A stretch of 64,000 nt of DNA, from the NCBI GenBank assembly GCA_963855995.1, contig OY979717.1:50605744-50669743 (forward strand), written 5' to 3'. Numbering within the stretch: the stretch's first letter is position 1; the number at the start of each line of letters is the position of its first letter. Positions 11,901 to 23,500 of this stretch are shown here, piece after piece. The position numbers and the translations under genes are program-made. Origin of the DNA: Muricea muricata. Its lineage: Eukaryota; Cnidaria; Anthozoa; Malacalcyonacea; Plexauridae. The notes under the pieces were generated by a model. It was not told where the DNA came from, ran no database searches, and saw only the letters and a list, made by a program, of their open reading frames with translations.

Positions 11901-14090
11901 TGAATTTCGGCAATTAGCGTTGACTTATTACTCCTTTCGAAAAGACGTGGCTCGAGTCCCAATGTTAAGACCAAAATTGGATCGAACCTGCGACCTTGGT
12001 GAAAGGCGAGCCCAGAACTCAGTAAGGATTAGCATTGTTGGTGAATAATAGCGTATAAATTAGTGAGTTACATGCACTTGGTTATTTGGTGTACACTAAC
12101 CGTAATTTACTATAGCAAAAAAGATGACAGTATGTGGATTTTGTGAGCATCACGTAAGAATAGCTGAAATTTAAATAGGTTAAAAAATAACGTATTGTCT
12201 TCTGTTTGTTCCTCAAAAGACGTCAATTTAACTCATTAAACAATTTTAGACAGCAATGCACTCTGGTAAAATCAACATCCGCCATCACGGTGAGTTAAAC
12301 TTTAACAGATTATACCTTGATATACAGTTGGATTTACAATTTGTAGAAAATAAGACGAGGGCAAACGCCTATGGTTAAAAAAACATTTGCCAAAAACTAT
12401 GACAAATGGTGTTTAACAACCAAGGTTCATATTTTTAAAGATACATAAATATAAACGTGCAGCAAGGATGTCGCAGAAAATTCTCTCTCTCATTTAGATC
12501 CCTTTTCGATTCTGTTCGGGCATGCACCATTCACTAAGTTCAGGAAACATTATTCTTGAAACAATTTTTTTAGGCCATTTCTCTGTATTCAGCCGTTCAG
12601 TTTCGGTATTCGATCGCTTTTTTTACACTGATACAATGACAAGGTCAAGTAAAACATTATCAGTAAGCATAATCCTCATAATTATGATATGCCATCAATT
12701 AGCAAGTAAATTTAATTTTCACAGCGATAAAATGTTCTGATCTTATTATCTGACACGAGTAAAAGTGTGATAATGGTATCTAAAAATTACCTAAATTAAA
12801 TTAACAACATTCTATTCATTCCGAACAGGTTTGTCATTTGCTACATAACCTACGTATCTTCTCTTTAAAAAAGCTAATTAGAAGTGTGCTAAACTAATTA
12901 GAGCCAATTAGAGTCTCTCATCACGCAGAATATCATATAATACAAACAATCACAGCTACTGTATTTAACAAAGTCAACCTAGTAACAACCATGACTCCTT
13001 AGCTTTAATTCAATAGGATTTGTCACAAATTACGTTATAATTGCAATACGAAAAAAATGCAATAAGAAAAAAAATGTAATAGCAACAAGAAAGCATGATA
13101 AAATGACAATTTATATCAACTGAAAGCAAATGAAAACTACAACTAATATCTATCTAATATGATCCACAATACAGGTAACAAATGTAAAAATTATTTAATA
13201 CTGGATTATGTGGAGAGCATGATAAAAGTTTTTCTTTACATATAAAAATGGTTGCCTCCTCAAGGATGTATAAAACACTGATTATAAGGTTTTAGCTCGT
13301 TTTTAATATTGTTCCATAATCTCACTGATCGAGGGAAAATGAGTTGTGATGGAAGCATTGACTCTGACTGAAGTTGCTATAAAGATTGTTGTGTTCAATG
13401 AGAATTTTAATGGGAAGAAACAGGCACAAATAAATAAATTGCTAAATTCCACGTAAGCCATGGGCTAAAGCTATTACTATTATACTGTACTTGTCGAGAA
13501 ATGTAGATATACATAGCTACAGTACTTCATAGTAATGGCATTAAAATCCAATTTGTAACCACGCAACATATTAACATAGCGGCATATCAAAACAGCTTCT
13601 GTGGATTTTTTTCCTTCTTGTGTCAGTTATCGAAAAAGGATTTTTGATTATTATAACAGTTTGCTAATGAGATTTAGCAGGCTAATTAATTATAGCATCC
13701 GTTAATAATCATTAAACTCTAAAAAGTCTATAGGCTATTCGTAAATCGTATTAACTTCGAAAAGCGATCACTACCCACGCTTGGCGATTTGTGCATTGTT
13801 TACTAACATATTAAATCACTTTATTGTTTTGTAAGGTAATGCGTGTACATGCAAGTCCTTGTTAAACCAGTTTCAATGAGATCTACAACTCTTCTTGGCT
13901 TCTTCCTTCTTCTTAGCCGAGTGTTTTTTCAGTACTCAATTGGATGCCAGAAACAAAGAATACTAAAGTACCTCTCCCTCTCAGTCATACGGCCATTTTC
14001 ACACTCATTGCAAATACGAACTCGCTTGCTGGCTGGCTGTTTAACGTTAACGATAATTACTTGCAAACACTCGCAGTGAGCTTTCGACAT
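2946..14090 (-). CDS. UBA-UBX-leucine-rich-repeat protein (3' end not found)
   Basis: Exons in transcript order: 14090-14061, 11197-11091, 10490-10370, 9468-9385, 8884-8723, 8521-8402, 8201-8185, 7918-7824, 6661-6344, 5267-5054, 4319-4254, 3544-3468, 3020-2946. All junctions keep phase and give 495 codons plus one base. Residues 11-50 are a UBA domain (LMSLGFDFDGC, then EAAVEWLLNEG). Residues 87-135 are charged and helical, as in UBXN1/SAKS1. Residues 165-241 are a UBX beta-grasp domain (CRLKIRLSNGK, ending LGLVPGGCIVLKR). Residues 247-300 are very acidic. From about residue 395 come LRRs of the RNI/AMN1 type (NLTHLSVKSCTVFTDKAL, then IHLDFSNCTQLTNKC). By family knowledge, UBX domains dock p97/VCP and UBA domains bind ubiquitin, so an adaptor in protein degradation is inferred. 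I see no F-box. The start ATG (MSKAHCECLQ) rests on one 30-nt phase-0 exon and is less certain than the rest. Confidence 0.82.
7190..7345 (-). mobile_element. tRNA-derived SINE, copy 1 (inverted)
   Basis: The tRNA-like head is at 7310-7239 on the minus strand, with an A box (TAGCTCAGTTGG) and a perfect B box (GGTTCGAATCC). The body that follows (GCAAATTTTTCAGCCTGCCC) runs into TGATATTGTGATG-type DNA. The sequence is almost identical to copy 2 in the opposite orientation. Confidence 0.68.
7399..7747 (+). repeat. Direct repeat of about 110 bp around SINE copy 2
   Basis: The block from GTAGCATCACAATATCAT through CCCGAGTACAACATCACC to TGTTCCGAAATATCACT occurs at about 7401-7506 and again at about 7622-7732. 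The second copy carries an extra TATCGAACCGTCC before the next tRNA-like head. This gives a tandem SINE-plus-spacer unit of roughly 220-240 bp. Confidence 0.65.
7508..7640 (+). mobile_element. tRNA-derived SINE, copy 2
   Basis: The head at 7508-7580 folds as a tRNA-like cloverleaf with weak pairing in the acceptor stem (several G-U pairs and one mismatch). The A box TAGCTCAGTTGA is at 7514-7525 and the B box GGTTCGAATCC at 7560-7570, both close to the Pol III consensus. The anticodon arm is off-size, and the head continues into a non-tRNA body, so this is a SINE and not a functional tRNA gene. It sits in an intron of the UBA-UBX-LRR gene, opposite to its transcription. Confidence 0.68.
7748..7786 (+). 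mobile_element. Truncated tRNA-SINE head, copy 3
   Basis: This repeats GACCGTGTAGCTCAGTTGG through GGGGCTAGTAT and then breaks off into unrelated sequence. The A box is present and the B box is missing. The break lies 38 bp from the UBX exon at 7824. Confidence 0.6.
8185..8201 (-). other. 17-nt micro-exon inside the UBX domain
   Basis: Exon 8521-8402 ends in phase 0 (DVIQ) and exon 7918-7824 starts one base into a codon, so 3n+2 coding bases are missing between them. The only fitting piece I found is 17 nt preceded by gcattcag and followed by GTTGTT. It encodes LISAC plus two bases of an Arg codon. The joined protein (DVIQLISACRKFSDDD) aligns with the UBX segment VQLLSGFPRRAFSEAD of human UBXN1. 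The proline-containing FPR loop that contacts p97 in typical UBX domains is not kept. Transcript evidence is needed. Confidence 0.55.
9913..9989. repeat. Perfect 23-bp inverted repeat
   Basis: The arm at 9913-9935 (starting TCTCTGATCGTAAAATTTA) is exactly matched in reverse complement by 9967-9989, with a 31-bp spacer. It lies in an intron of the UBA-UBX-LRR gene. It may be a small foldback element; no duplication of the target site is obvious. Confidence 0.6.
11198..14060. other. Intron 1 of the UBA-UBX-LRR gene
   Basis: A 2.9-kb intron under the model that starts at 14090. It contains a C-tract near 11846-11856 and AT-rich DNA. I recognise no coding exon, RNA gene or complete mobile element in it. 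Confidence 0.4.
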
Positions 14091-14964
14091 TTCGAGTTGG
14101 TGTTGCGATAAACTCAGCAGATAAACCACGAGCCTATAACCAGAGCCATCAGCTGGGGCGACAGTCACTCGTGATTATTTGTGTGAGTGCAAGACGCCAC
14201 TGCGCTGTAAAATTTGAGAGATTTTTGGCACAAACGCGAAAAAACTTTCAAAATTTTGCCGCTCATGGGAAGAACTGCTTACATCATGAGCATGGATTAA
14301 GGTTGCATAGATGCGCAACTGGGGATACTTAACCTATGATTTCGCTGTCTCACGGATTACGTACGTCACATCCACACCAATTTCTGGCAAGTACATTTGT
14401 TCGAGTTTCAATATAAATGTATTACAGAAAAATGGTTTCTGCCGTTTTATAAGCGACCAGGACAAAAACATAACCTCGTTTGTTGCTTGAAATATACAGG
14501 GCAACTTCTTTTTATATATTTCTGTTAACCAAGGCAATCTAGCGGAAAGTTTTCTTAAAATTGCCGTTTATTTGGCATTTCCCTATCTAATTCCTTTTAA
14601 AATCTCACCTCTGTACTTGCCAGAAATGAGCGTGCGTATGACGTACCCGAAGCCATTCACATAAGACAAGAAATACCTCGAGCCTCACATCTATCTATCC
14701 TTAATCTATGTAGAATTAACCACGACTGTAGAATTTACAATTTCTAAGAAACATGATCTTGCACGACTAATCTTGAATTTGTTGCATATATCGGCATGAT
14801 TGAAAGAGCTTCCTCGCTTTCCAAACATTACGTATAAATATATGTAATGCATACACTGCAAGCATGTCACTGCAGAAGCAAAATTGATCAGTACCACAGC
14901 TGCTACAATGAATATTTATTGAAATCATTTTCAGTTGTTTATTTAAATAATTAGTACATATTAC

Positions 14965-15099
14965 CATAACTCCGCTAGGCTCTTCTGTTAGACCAAAGAA
15001 GTTGTTTGACAAGAGAGGAGCATAATATTGTATTGAAAACATTCTAACTGCTTCTAAGTTGTTGCGTTTTATTCCAAGATCATTATTTTTTACCAACAC
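14965..15099 (-). other. Possible coding exon, unrecognised
   Basis: An open frame containing FSIQYYAPLLSNNF and GLTEEPSGVM ends exactly at a GTAATA donor (14964-14959). The acceptor is not settled. It could belong to the same minus-strand gene as the exons at 17.4-17.8 kb, but I cannot link them. The function is unknown. Confidence 0.25.
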
Positions 15100-16639
15100 A
15101 AAAAATAGGTAATCAGATTAAAGAGTTAACAAGTTAGTGCAAGTGTGGCATGACAGCTTCAGCACACTTCATCAGAATGTAATGGCCACTAGGTGATGTT
15201 TTGTTTTGAATTGCCTCCCTTGAACAGCAATACACTTGCAATAAAATTGCTATTAACATTAACAAAGTTAACACAATGCACAGAGTGATGTTTTAAAGAA
15301 ATATGATGAGTTATTTTTAAAAATGCCACATGAAAATTTTCTCCCCAAACAAATAGCATTGAAAATTTATACAAAGTTATATATTAAATCAGTGTTACAC
15401 CTCATCAGTGACTGCTCTCTTAAATTGCCAGTAGTAAGACCTGGCACTAGGGTACACACTATTTAAAGGTTACAGCACTCTTGGAGTGTGTTATCGAGAT
15501 TTACAAGCACGAGTTCACAAAAAAGAAGAGTGCTTGTAAATCCTAATAACACATAAACAAAGAGTGCTTTAAATGTTTTTATAATCAGTTTGAGTAAAAC
15601 TTTAATACATGCATTTTAATTATGAAATATTTGCGATGTTAAAACCATTAAAAATATACTAAAAGAAAAACAAAAACTTAACTTTAAAAACAGAAACCCC
15701 CATGCTGTCTCTCTTTTTGTATTGACGGGCGTAGCCTCTGAAATTATGTTTCCATTTCGCCTGATGTTCAATCTGCAAACTTTTCTGCCATCTTACTTAT
15801 GCTTAATCAGTAATATCACACTGCCATAGGTTGTAAATGAAGCGCACATGGTACAATTCGACCAATCAGAATATTAAATTCAACCAATTAGGATATTAAA
15901 TTTGACGAAAACTGAATATTAAAATGCATGACTGTGCCAGTCACACCCAGTGGCTGGACATAATTATTAATTGATAACTAATTAACATTGATAACTATCT
16001 ACTAAACACTGAGGATATAAGAAAATGTAACTGAAAGGGAGGGATGTAGTAACTTAATCTATTAATATATCATTCAACTAACATATGTTATGATTATAAA
16101 AAGTTCATTAATCAACTGTCTGAAATGTGTGCTTTATAACACTACAATCATCAACTTTCTATACCCACAAGGACCAAAAAGATGTTTCCATTAGTCAAGA
16201 ACATTATGTCTATTGGGTACCCACAGCAGATACTATTTGTCAAGTCCAGGCTCCTGAAACAGCAACGGCTCGGACATATTCAATTGAAAAAAGGTGCTGG
16301 ATTATCATTGCAAAATTGCAAATGAAATGAAGTCACGTAGATTTTACAGGTGTTAACAATATTACCATATTCTGACAGTTATTCATTATTGCTTATGTTG
16401 CAAGAAGATACAGCAATAATTGCATTTAACATAACTGGTGTTTCTATACATAAATTTACAATTGCCTACATCATATGCAAATGGTTAAATTAGCCTTTTC
16501 TAAGTAAGTGTGCTATTTCATATGACATACCATTAAGAGGTTTGAAAGTCAGGTATTGTAGCAAAGTGAAATTTCGTGTGGCTCAAATGCTAAAAATGGC
16601 AAAATCAAAAACCGTTTGAGATATGTAAAATTACGTGTT

Positions 16640-16908
16640 GTTATTAGTCTGTAGCGTTATATATCCATTTGTAAATCTATGTCTGTCTTGTAACTTGTCT
16701 TGTAACCTGTCTTGTAAGTTGTCATTTATGTTTTATCAATCTGTAGCTTTTACTATACGCATATATATTTGTAAAGGGCCGCTGTAATTGGCGAAAGCTG
16801 TTGCGTGCACCTTGCCATGTAGATTCTATTATCTGTTATTGATTGTATTTGTGTTGTATACTATATATTGAAATGGCAAAGACATATAAAATAAAATAAA
16901 ATAAAATA
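16640..16908 (+). mobile_element. Likely retroelement 3' tail with (ATAAA)n end
   Basis: A non-coding block with short tandem copies of CTTGTAACTTGT-type sequence near 16688-16723 ends in repeats of ATAAA at 16886-16907. An A-rich simple-repeat 3' terminus of this kind is typical of 5'-truncated non-LTR retroposons. No ORF remains, so the family cannot be named. Confidence 0.4.
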
Positions 16909-17039
16909 TCGACTTTAAACTTTGTGTATGTTCATTTCTTATCTATGTCTACTTATACTACAAAAATAGGCAAAATATAAAGTGGTGGATCACACCTCTG
17001 ATGATTTCCCAATTCACATGGAATGACCTTAATCACCAG

Positions 17040-17789
17040 TTAATCCCCACATAGGGTATGGTAAGAGAGTAGGAGCAGAGCAGAAATTTTAATGTCTCCT
17101 ATACATTTTCTATTAAATTTCATTAATCTCTCGCAAGCAACTTTGAACCTAAGCAGTCTGAAGTACGAGTTTGTATTGATCGGCCAGAGTAGATAATTTG
17201 TACTGCATGGCTGAAATATCCAACACACAATTTTGATGCCCTCTATATATTTTATATTCAAATTTGTAAATCTTGGGTCATAATTTTCAAACTGTCTAGT
17301 CTGGTTGACTGGTGAAATATCAAATGAGCTCCAGCAAATGAATTGATCTATGACTGGAAAGTTTGCAAAATTCGCAAGGAAGGGCACTAGTTTGAAAAAA
17401 AATGCACACCTACACACTTGCTGCTTCGCACCTAAGTCATGATGTTCCACAACACTTGAAATCCACTCAAATATAACTTTATTTTTGTCTGTTTTACGTG
17501 CCCACCCAACACTTCCTGATAAAATTTACAGTTTACAATTTCTCAGTTTACAAAATATAACACACAGTATAAAAATTAGAAATGCGCATGAAATTTTTTA
17601 AAAAAGGGTCATGTTTCATAGTTTAAGTGAAAGACAAGCTTGAAGGTGCACAAGTTACGTTAGATATTAAATAAATTCAAGAAACAAAAAATACTGTAAG
17701 AATACAACTCACCATTCCAACGACTGAACCGCCGGGTAGATCAATAACAAAACTGAAAGTCTGAGTCTCTTCTCGTGGATAAGGAGGAG
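17040..17789 (-). CDS. Putative unrecognised gene, two or three exons
   Basis: Exon 17789-17713 has an acceptor (taaaag) and a GTGAGT donor and encodes 25 residues, including PPYPREETQTFSF and DLPGGSVVGM. Exon 17465-17418 (acceptor gag, donor GTGTGT) joins it in phase 0 and adds WISSVVEHHDLGAKQQ. A third phase-0 piece, 17210-17040, ends in a stop codon and could be a terminal exon, but it is weakly supported. The frame of the first exon is open upstream to 17988, so the start is unresolved. I do not recognise the protein. The composition and splice signals are exon-like. Confidence 0.38.
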
Positions 17790-17921
17790 CTTTTAAGACA
17801 AATATGTAAAATTTTAATCCACAGAAATCAACAAATGGCGTACAAAAACGACGCCATATTTGAATTATAAGATTCTTATGGCGGCCAGGGGTCTGGGAAT
17901 AGATGGAATAGAGCTTACTTT

Positions 17922-17938
17922 TGCGCACGCGCGTGCGC
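17922..17938. promoter_or_regulatory. Palindromic NRF1-type site
   Basis: GCGCACGCGCGTGCGC at 17923-17938 is a perfect 16-bp palindrome. TGCGCACGCGCG (17922-17933) fits the NRF1 consensus YGCGCAYGCGCR on both strands. It lies in a local CpG-rich patch just upstream of the putative minus-strand exons. A YY1-like GCCGCCAT sits about 50 bp further on in that direction. This looks like a housekeeping promoter, but only by motif. Confidence 0.45.
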
Positions 17939-18359
17939 GAGGTTGGTGGTTTGGCGCAAATTGCATTGGCGCATTGATTGGCGCGCACTTGGAAGGAATT
18001 TCCTGTGAATTCTAATTTAAGTACACTTTAAGTTCACTGGGAATTTCTCGTGGAGTCGGTCATGTTTAATCCGTGTACGCATAAAAATTGAACAACATGT
18101 TGCAATGTTCATGAAAACATAGTGGATGGTCCCGAATAAAAATGCTAAATCCCACATCTCGAATCTTTTTTCATTCCTGCCCCTTATCCCGTTCGCTAAA
18201 TGCTAATCTCGTAGATCTTGCATCTCACTCCACATTTATTTTCCCAAACATCCCGTTTATCGTTTTCAAAATAAGAGTAATCCCTTTCCCGCAAAACCTA
18301 CCTATTGGGTATCCTCATAATTGAACAATGTTTTGCAACAACAGCTATAGTGTATATAA

Positions 18360-18920
18360 TTATAATAGTGTATTAAGGACAGGGACCATCAAGTTGTTAC
18401 ATCCAATTCGGGTTCATTTCAACCATTCAAATCCCATGGCACTGGTCCAGTAGCACTGGATCGCTTAAAGAATTTAGATCTCTAACCACTCTCTTGTGAC
18501 AGAGAAATCAAGGACTTGATTTTTTATTACAAATGTAGATATGGTCTAATTGACGTTGATGTAGATAGTTTTACCCCTATTGTTGGTAGCGCTGAACAAG
18601 ACAGGGCTTGTTAATGTGCTTGCAGTCCCCTTTAATTTAAAACAAGTACTTAAGTTAGCTTCAGCTTGTACATTTGGAACTTCTGACAACAATATTTGAT
18701 CCGGATCTGCCTTGTACTTACTCATTGTATAGGACGTGTTCTTGTCACTCTTAATTTTATTTATTCAAATGTTTGTATATAAGAATTACAATAAGTTTTT
18801 AATAGTAAACGCTAGTAGTTTGTAAATTATTAGTCAGGCTGACACCTTGCATGGGACTTGTCCCGTTCGTGTCAAACCTTATTTAGTATTTAGTATTATT
18901 ATTGAATTACTGAATTAAAG
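18360..18920 (+). mobile_element. Decayed non-LTR retrotransposon 3' fragment
   Basis: A plus-strand segment near 18512-18570 reads DLIFYYKCRYGLIDVD, which resembles the conserved region after the reverse transcriptase of CR1/RTE-like LINEs (the 'DLxxxYKCxxGL' type). Stops and frameshifts follow at once. The non-coding tail continues to GAATTACTGAATTAAAG at 18920. It is a dead 5'-truncated copy. The family assignment is tentative. Confidence 0.4.
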
Positions 18921-19938
18921 TTGTTAAACCACACAATGAAGTACTACAACATTTAAACTATGACTTGTATCGGGTGTCTTGACCAATGCTCAATCCATTG
19001 TTTTTATCAACCTAGGACGAGTGGCCATTTTGCCCGTCTATATTAATTATTGCGTCTAATGGACGCATGCAGCGTTCAAAATAGAATTATAGAATACCTC
19101 GTGTACTGGTAGCGGATGATTAAAGCCCCTCCTACAATGATGCTGGAAACAAAGGAAAACAAAAAAGCCACCTAGGGCTGACTATGCCCCACAATTCGTT
19201 CCCCCGTTCTTGTTGAATCTATTATGGCCCTAAAATATATTGCTGAAAGATTTGACCAGGGATAATAAAACAGCATAAAGGACTAATGCATGTGCTCAGG
19301 GGCGTTCTGAGCTTTCTTTTTTTAGTGTTTTTACTCATTATTAAAAACAAATGGAGGAGCCGTGTCCCCTCTCACCCCACACACACACGCGCACACATAC
19401 ATGCACACACTTTTTGCCGGCAAATTCGCCGAAGACCACCACCCTATGAATCCTGCTGATGGCTAAGCTTGAAAACAAATTCAACAAAAAGGATCCTATA
19501 CTGGTTAGTAATCGCATCTAAAGTCCTTAACTAGACTTGCTCAGTCTTCCTCTTGCGAAAGTTCTTCGGAGGCGGTAAAAATCTCCTGCGGTATCAATTT
19601 CGAATAACATTTTTGTACACACTTTCGCTTTATATAACTGCCAAATAATTTGGAGCTCCCCAAATTTCAAGGGGCAGAGGAAGTCCAGGCACAACGAGGC
19701 ACAGCTACTATTTTCCATGTGTTCAGCGGTTTGTTTTAATTAACTTTGTTTAAGAGCAGGTTTTTGAGGGTTAATTAAATAACCTCTGTGGAGGAATAGG
19801 CTAGAGGTACCAACCATTGAACAGTATTAGTCAGGGAGTCAGAGATAATTATACCTGCACTCTCGAGAGACAAATCAATTTTGCTCTTAAATTGTTCTTT
19901 GGATGCCTAATATCACAATTATGAATGTTGTTTGGCCC

Positions 19939-20400
19939 GATTTATCTTGTGGGCTTCGATCAACACGTTTTTCTTCAGTTTTATTATAAAACTATTATGT
20001 GGTCAAAAATAGTAAACTTTCAAGTTCGCTCATTTGAGAAATAACTTGTATCATAAGAAAGCTTATAAAAAACAACATATAAGACATAATTACGGGCACC
20101 CTTGTTTTTCAAGCCGTTTTTGAGTTATTGCTGCTTCAAAATGGGAAAGTGTCCTAAAATGGCGCTAATTTCCTGGGCACTAGTCGGAAAATAAGTTTTC
20201 AAACCCTCATAACTCAACAAAAATGTGAAAAATAAAAGTAACCATAATAATGTGTTATATGTAATTTTTTATTACCTTTTTGATAACGTAAGTGGTTTTT
20301 CCTAGAAATAAATCTGAAATTTCGCTTTTCTTAACAATAATATAGTTTTATAGAAAATTTCGGGAAAACGTGTTGGCTGGAGCCCACAAGAAATTTTATC
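19939..20400. mobile_element. MITE with about 70-bp imperfect terminal inverted repeats
   Basis: The left end (TTATCTTGTGGGCTTCG, then CAACACGTTTT and TATAAAACTAT) is matched in reverse complement by the right end (AAAACGTGTTGG, AGCCCACAAGAAATT). There is no coding content. It lies in the spacer upstream of ABCD3. Confidence 0.6.
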
Positions 20401-20596
20401 GCGTTCAACATGCAGAAATATATTTGTTAGACCTAAAGGTACAATATAAACATAAAATGAAATTGTCCCTCGCTATGGTAGTAAACATATATTTTTGTAC
20501 CTCTGCCTGACTGCCTCCCCGACTGCACAGATCAACCAACACTACCATAATTCATCCATCACTACACATTGAGATCAGTGTAAAAAATTAAACAAT

Positions 20597-23500
20597 ATGG
20601 TGGCATTCAGCAAACTTCGGGAGCGATTAACCGAAGCAATTTCTGCGAATAACTATGGTCTTGCTGTTGTAGGAGCTGCAACTGTTGCCTTCTTTATTTG
20701 GAATAAATCTAGACTTGAAGAAAAAGAAAGAAAGTAAGAGGTTGCATCAGTGTATTTGATGACTTCCAATATTTACGTCTTCAAGGTCGATTACGTAATT
20801 ATGAATTATGTGATACTATGGATAAATTTTATGTCGGAAACGGAATGCTAAAGCGATTTCCCTATAGTATTCATAATAGCGTGTAGGATATTTTGGCGTG
20901 TGTCGGGAATTGTAATGATTCGCTTCCCTACCCTTGAAATTCGACTTTGCCCTTTGACATTGTGGATCCTGATATGTCAGGCTTTAATTTACATGACATT
21001 AAGACAGTTCACTATTTTAGTGATTGCAAGACAATGTTCAGGCACTGGTGTAAGTAGAGCTAATTAAGGGGGTTTGTTTATTTATTTATTATTATATTCA
21101 CATCCTGCTCAACCAATTTCGTCTGAAGTTGATTGGATTTCTGATTTCAAAGGAAATTTGTCAAGCAGAGTGTGAATATATGAACATAACATACCCCCCA
21201 ATTAACACTCTAGTTATGCATGTGAAAACAGGATAACTAGTTAATTAAGTGCTGCCAGATTATGTCTGCTGAAAACTTGGACAGGGATGGATGGCAGATC
21301 AACGGATGTGTTACATATATCTTATTGAATGGTTTGACATATAATCCGGCCGAGTATTTTACGAGTTTCGAACGTATTTTTCCGAGCCCTGAAAGGGCGA
21401 GGAAAAATGCGAGAAACGAGTAAAATGCTCGGCCGGATTATATGTCAAACCATTCAATGGGATTTTTATTATATGACATACCTGAAAAAGAACTTTTCCT
21501 TCGTTTTTCGGAGGATTTGCATGTATGTGGCCTTGTGAACGGCAAATTATTTCAAGTGAAATGAGAACAACAATAAAACAAGTTGCGAATTGCATACTAA
21601 ATAAGGAAAAACCGTTTACACTGACATCATCATTCTTTAATCTGATTGAATAAAATATTACAAATACAAAAACCTGTCAATCAAGTTTTACATTTTTCAT
21701 TTTGACTTCAAAAAGTCGGATTTTTGCTTCGTCTATACCAGAAAAACCGGTATAGACGAGGGCAAATACGGCTTTTACCGTGTAATCCGCTCTCAGATTT
21801 TTCGTGTTCTCGTGACCTTATTTGGTAAAATGGCGTCATTGTCATATAATGAATGCATTTTTTGGTTCAGTAGAGTTCATGATGTTGTTGTGTAATAATG
21901 GGCTTCTCCTTAGGACTGAGATCATAAAAAGTCCACAACTACTTATAGAATAAAATCTTTAACTGAAAAATGCTTCTTATACTCTCAAGCCTTCATCTTA
22001 TACTCTCAAGCCTTGAAATAAATATTTTCAGCTGACGGACACTTTGTCTGGCAACTTCTTCGGCACGGAGGACAAAATTTTCATGTATTATATTCCATCT
22101 ATGAGCACAGGCGATCTTCAATATTTTTTTCATTTGATTAACTGTTGATTCGCTAGGTTTTCATCATACCATGCATTGGAAAATGGCAAAAACAATTAAA
22201 TTTGGTACAATGTACATGCAGATGTTCGAAGCAGGCACAAGCAGAGCCGGGGAAGTTTTCATAGTTACAGTCGAACCTCTATTAAGCGGCCACCCTCGGG
22301 GAATTGCCAGGTGGCCGCTTAATAGAGGTGGCCGCTTAATGGAGGTATGCCAAATATAGAAAAAAATATAGTCAAATGTTCCTTTTATGTGCTTAAAATA
22401 AAATCTCGACTTCGATAAAAACAATCTTAACTGGAAAACTATACCCAACAAAACAAAACAAAACAAAAATCTTTTAAATTAAAAAAAAAATGCATTCAAT
22501 GCAAGTACAGTCTGTTGTATACTGACGTCTACTTTGGCTTAAAATAGTCATATTAACATGCTCCTAAACTAATGGCAATCTGGCTCACAAAGTTTCTAAA
22601 ACGAGCGTTAAACATTGGAAAAGTAGTTATTAACAGATTTTTTGCCGTTTAATTGTGGTGAAAACTGTGTTTGAAAAACTCATGGCTGACCGTTTAAAGG
22701 CGGTTATAATTATTAAAAAAACACTGCTTGGGACCACTCGAAGGTGGCCGCGGCCGCTTAATAGAGGTGGCCGTTCAATGGAGGTCTTATCTTTAATAAT
22801 ATATACTAAATATTTTTGGGACTTCGACATGTGGCCGTTCAATAGAGAGTGCCCGCTTAATAGAGGTTCAACTGTATTCTCGTTTCCCGCATCATATTCT
22901 GCTAAAAAAAACCTGTAGAGAGCTTAGAAAAGTTAATTTTTGTGGCAATAAAAATCTTCCAGCGGACAGATGTCCTGCAGATCGAAAGTTGTGCCGGAAA
23001 ATCGAATTTTGACTTTTTCAGCCGGAACGATGTCCGATGTTTGGCACTGTTTCAACGCTGTTACTCTGCTGTTGGGTTAAATTTTCTATTTACTTTAAAT
23101 TTGAATTGAAAAATTACAACTCAGTAATTCTTTGCCATTTGGGATGAGAAAATTATTCATTTAAAAATTAAAGGGATATGGCAACAAAATTTTTTATCGT
23201 CTCATTGGAAAGAGACTCTAAAAAAATATTTAGAAGTCTATTACAAAATTTTTATCACTGTTTTACTTCGGGAGATATTATTGTCACGTAGATCATAGAA
23301 CTGTCCGCCATCTTAAACTAATTTTTAACCTCAATAACAATGTTCTAGTGACGTCAAAACAGGGATAAGCCATTCTAAGCTTTTCCTAAATGCCTACCAC
23401 CAATAAAATATTTTCGAAACCTTTCCAGTCCGTGCTGAAATCCGAAACACTTACCATGTGTGCGGTTATTGGAGAAGATTAATCATTGTGTCGTGAGAAA

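Noticed and set aside
14334-14537. Open frame just upstream of the UBA-UBX-LRR start
   Set aside because: No splice signal or family resemblance supports it, although it could be a terminal exon of the unrecognised minus-strand gene.
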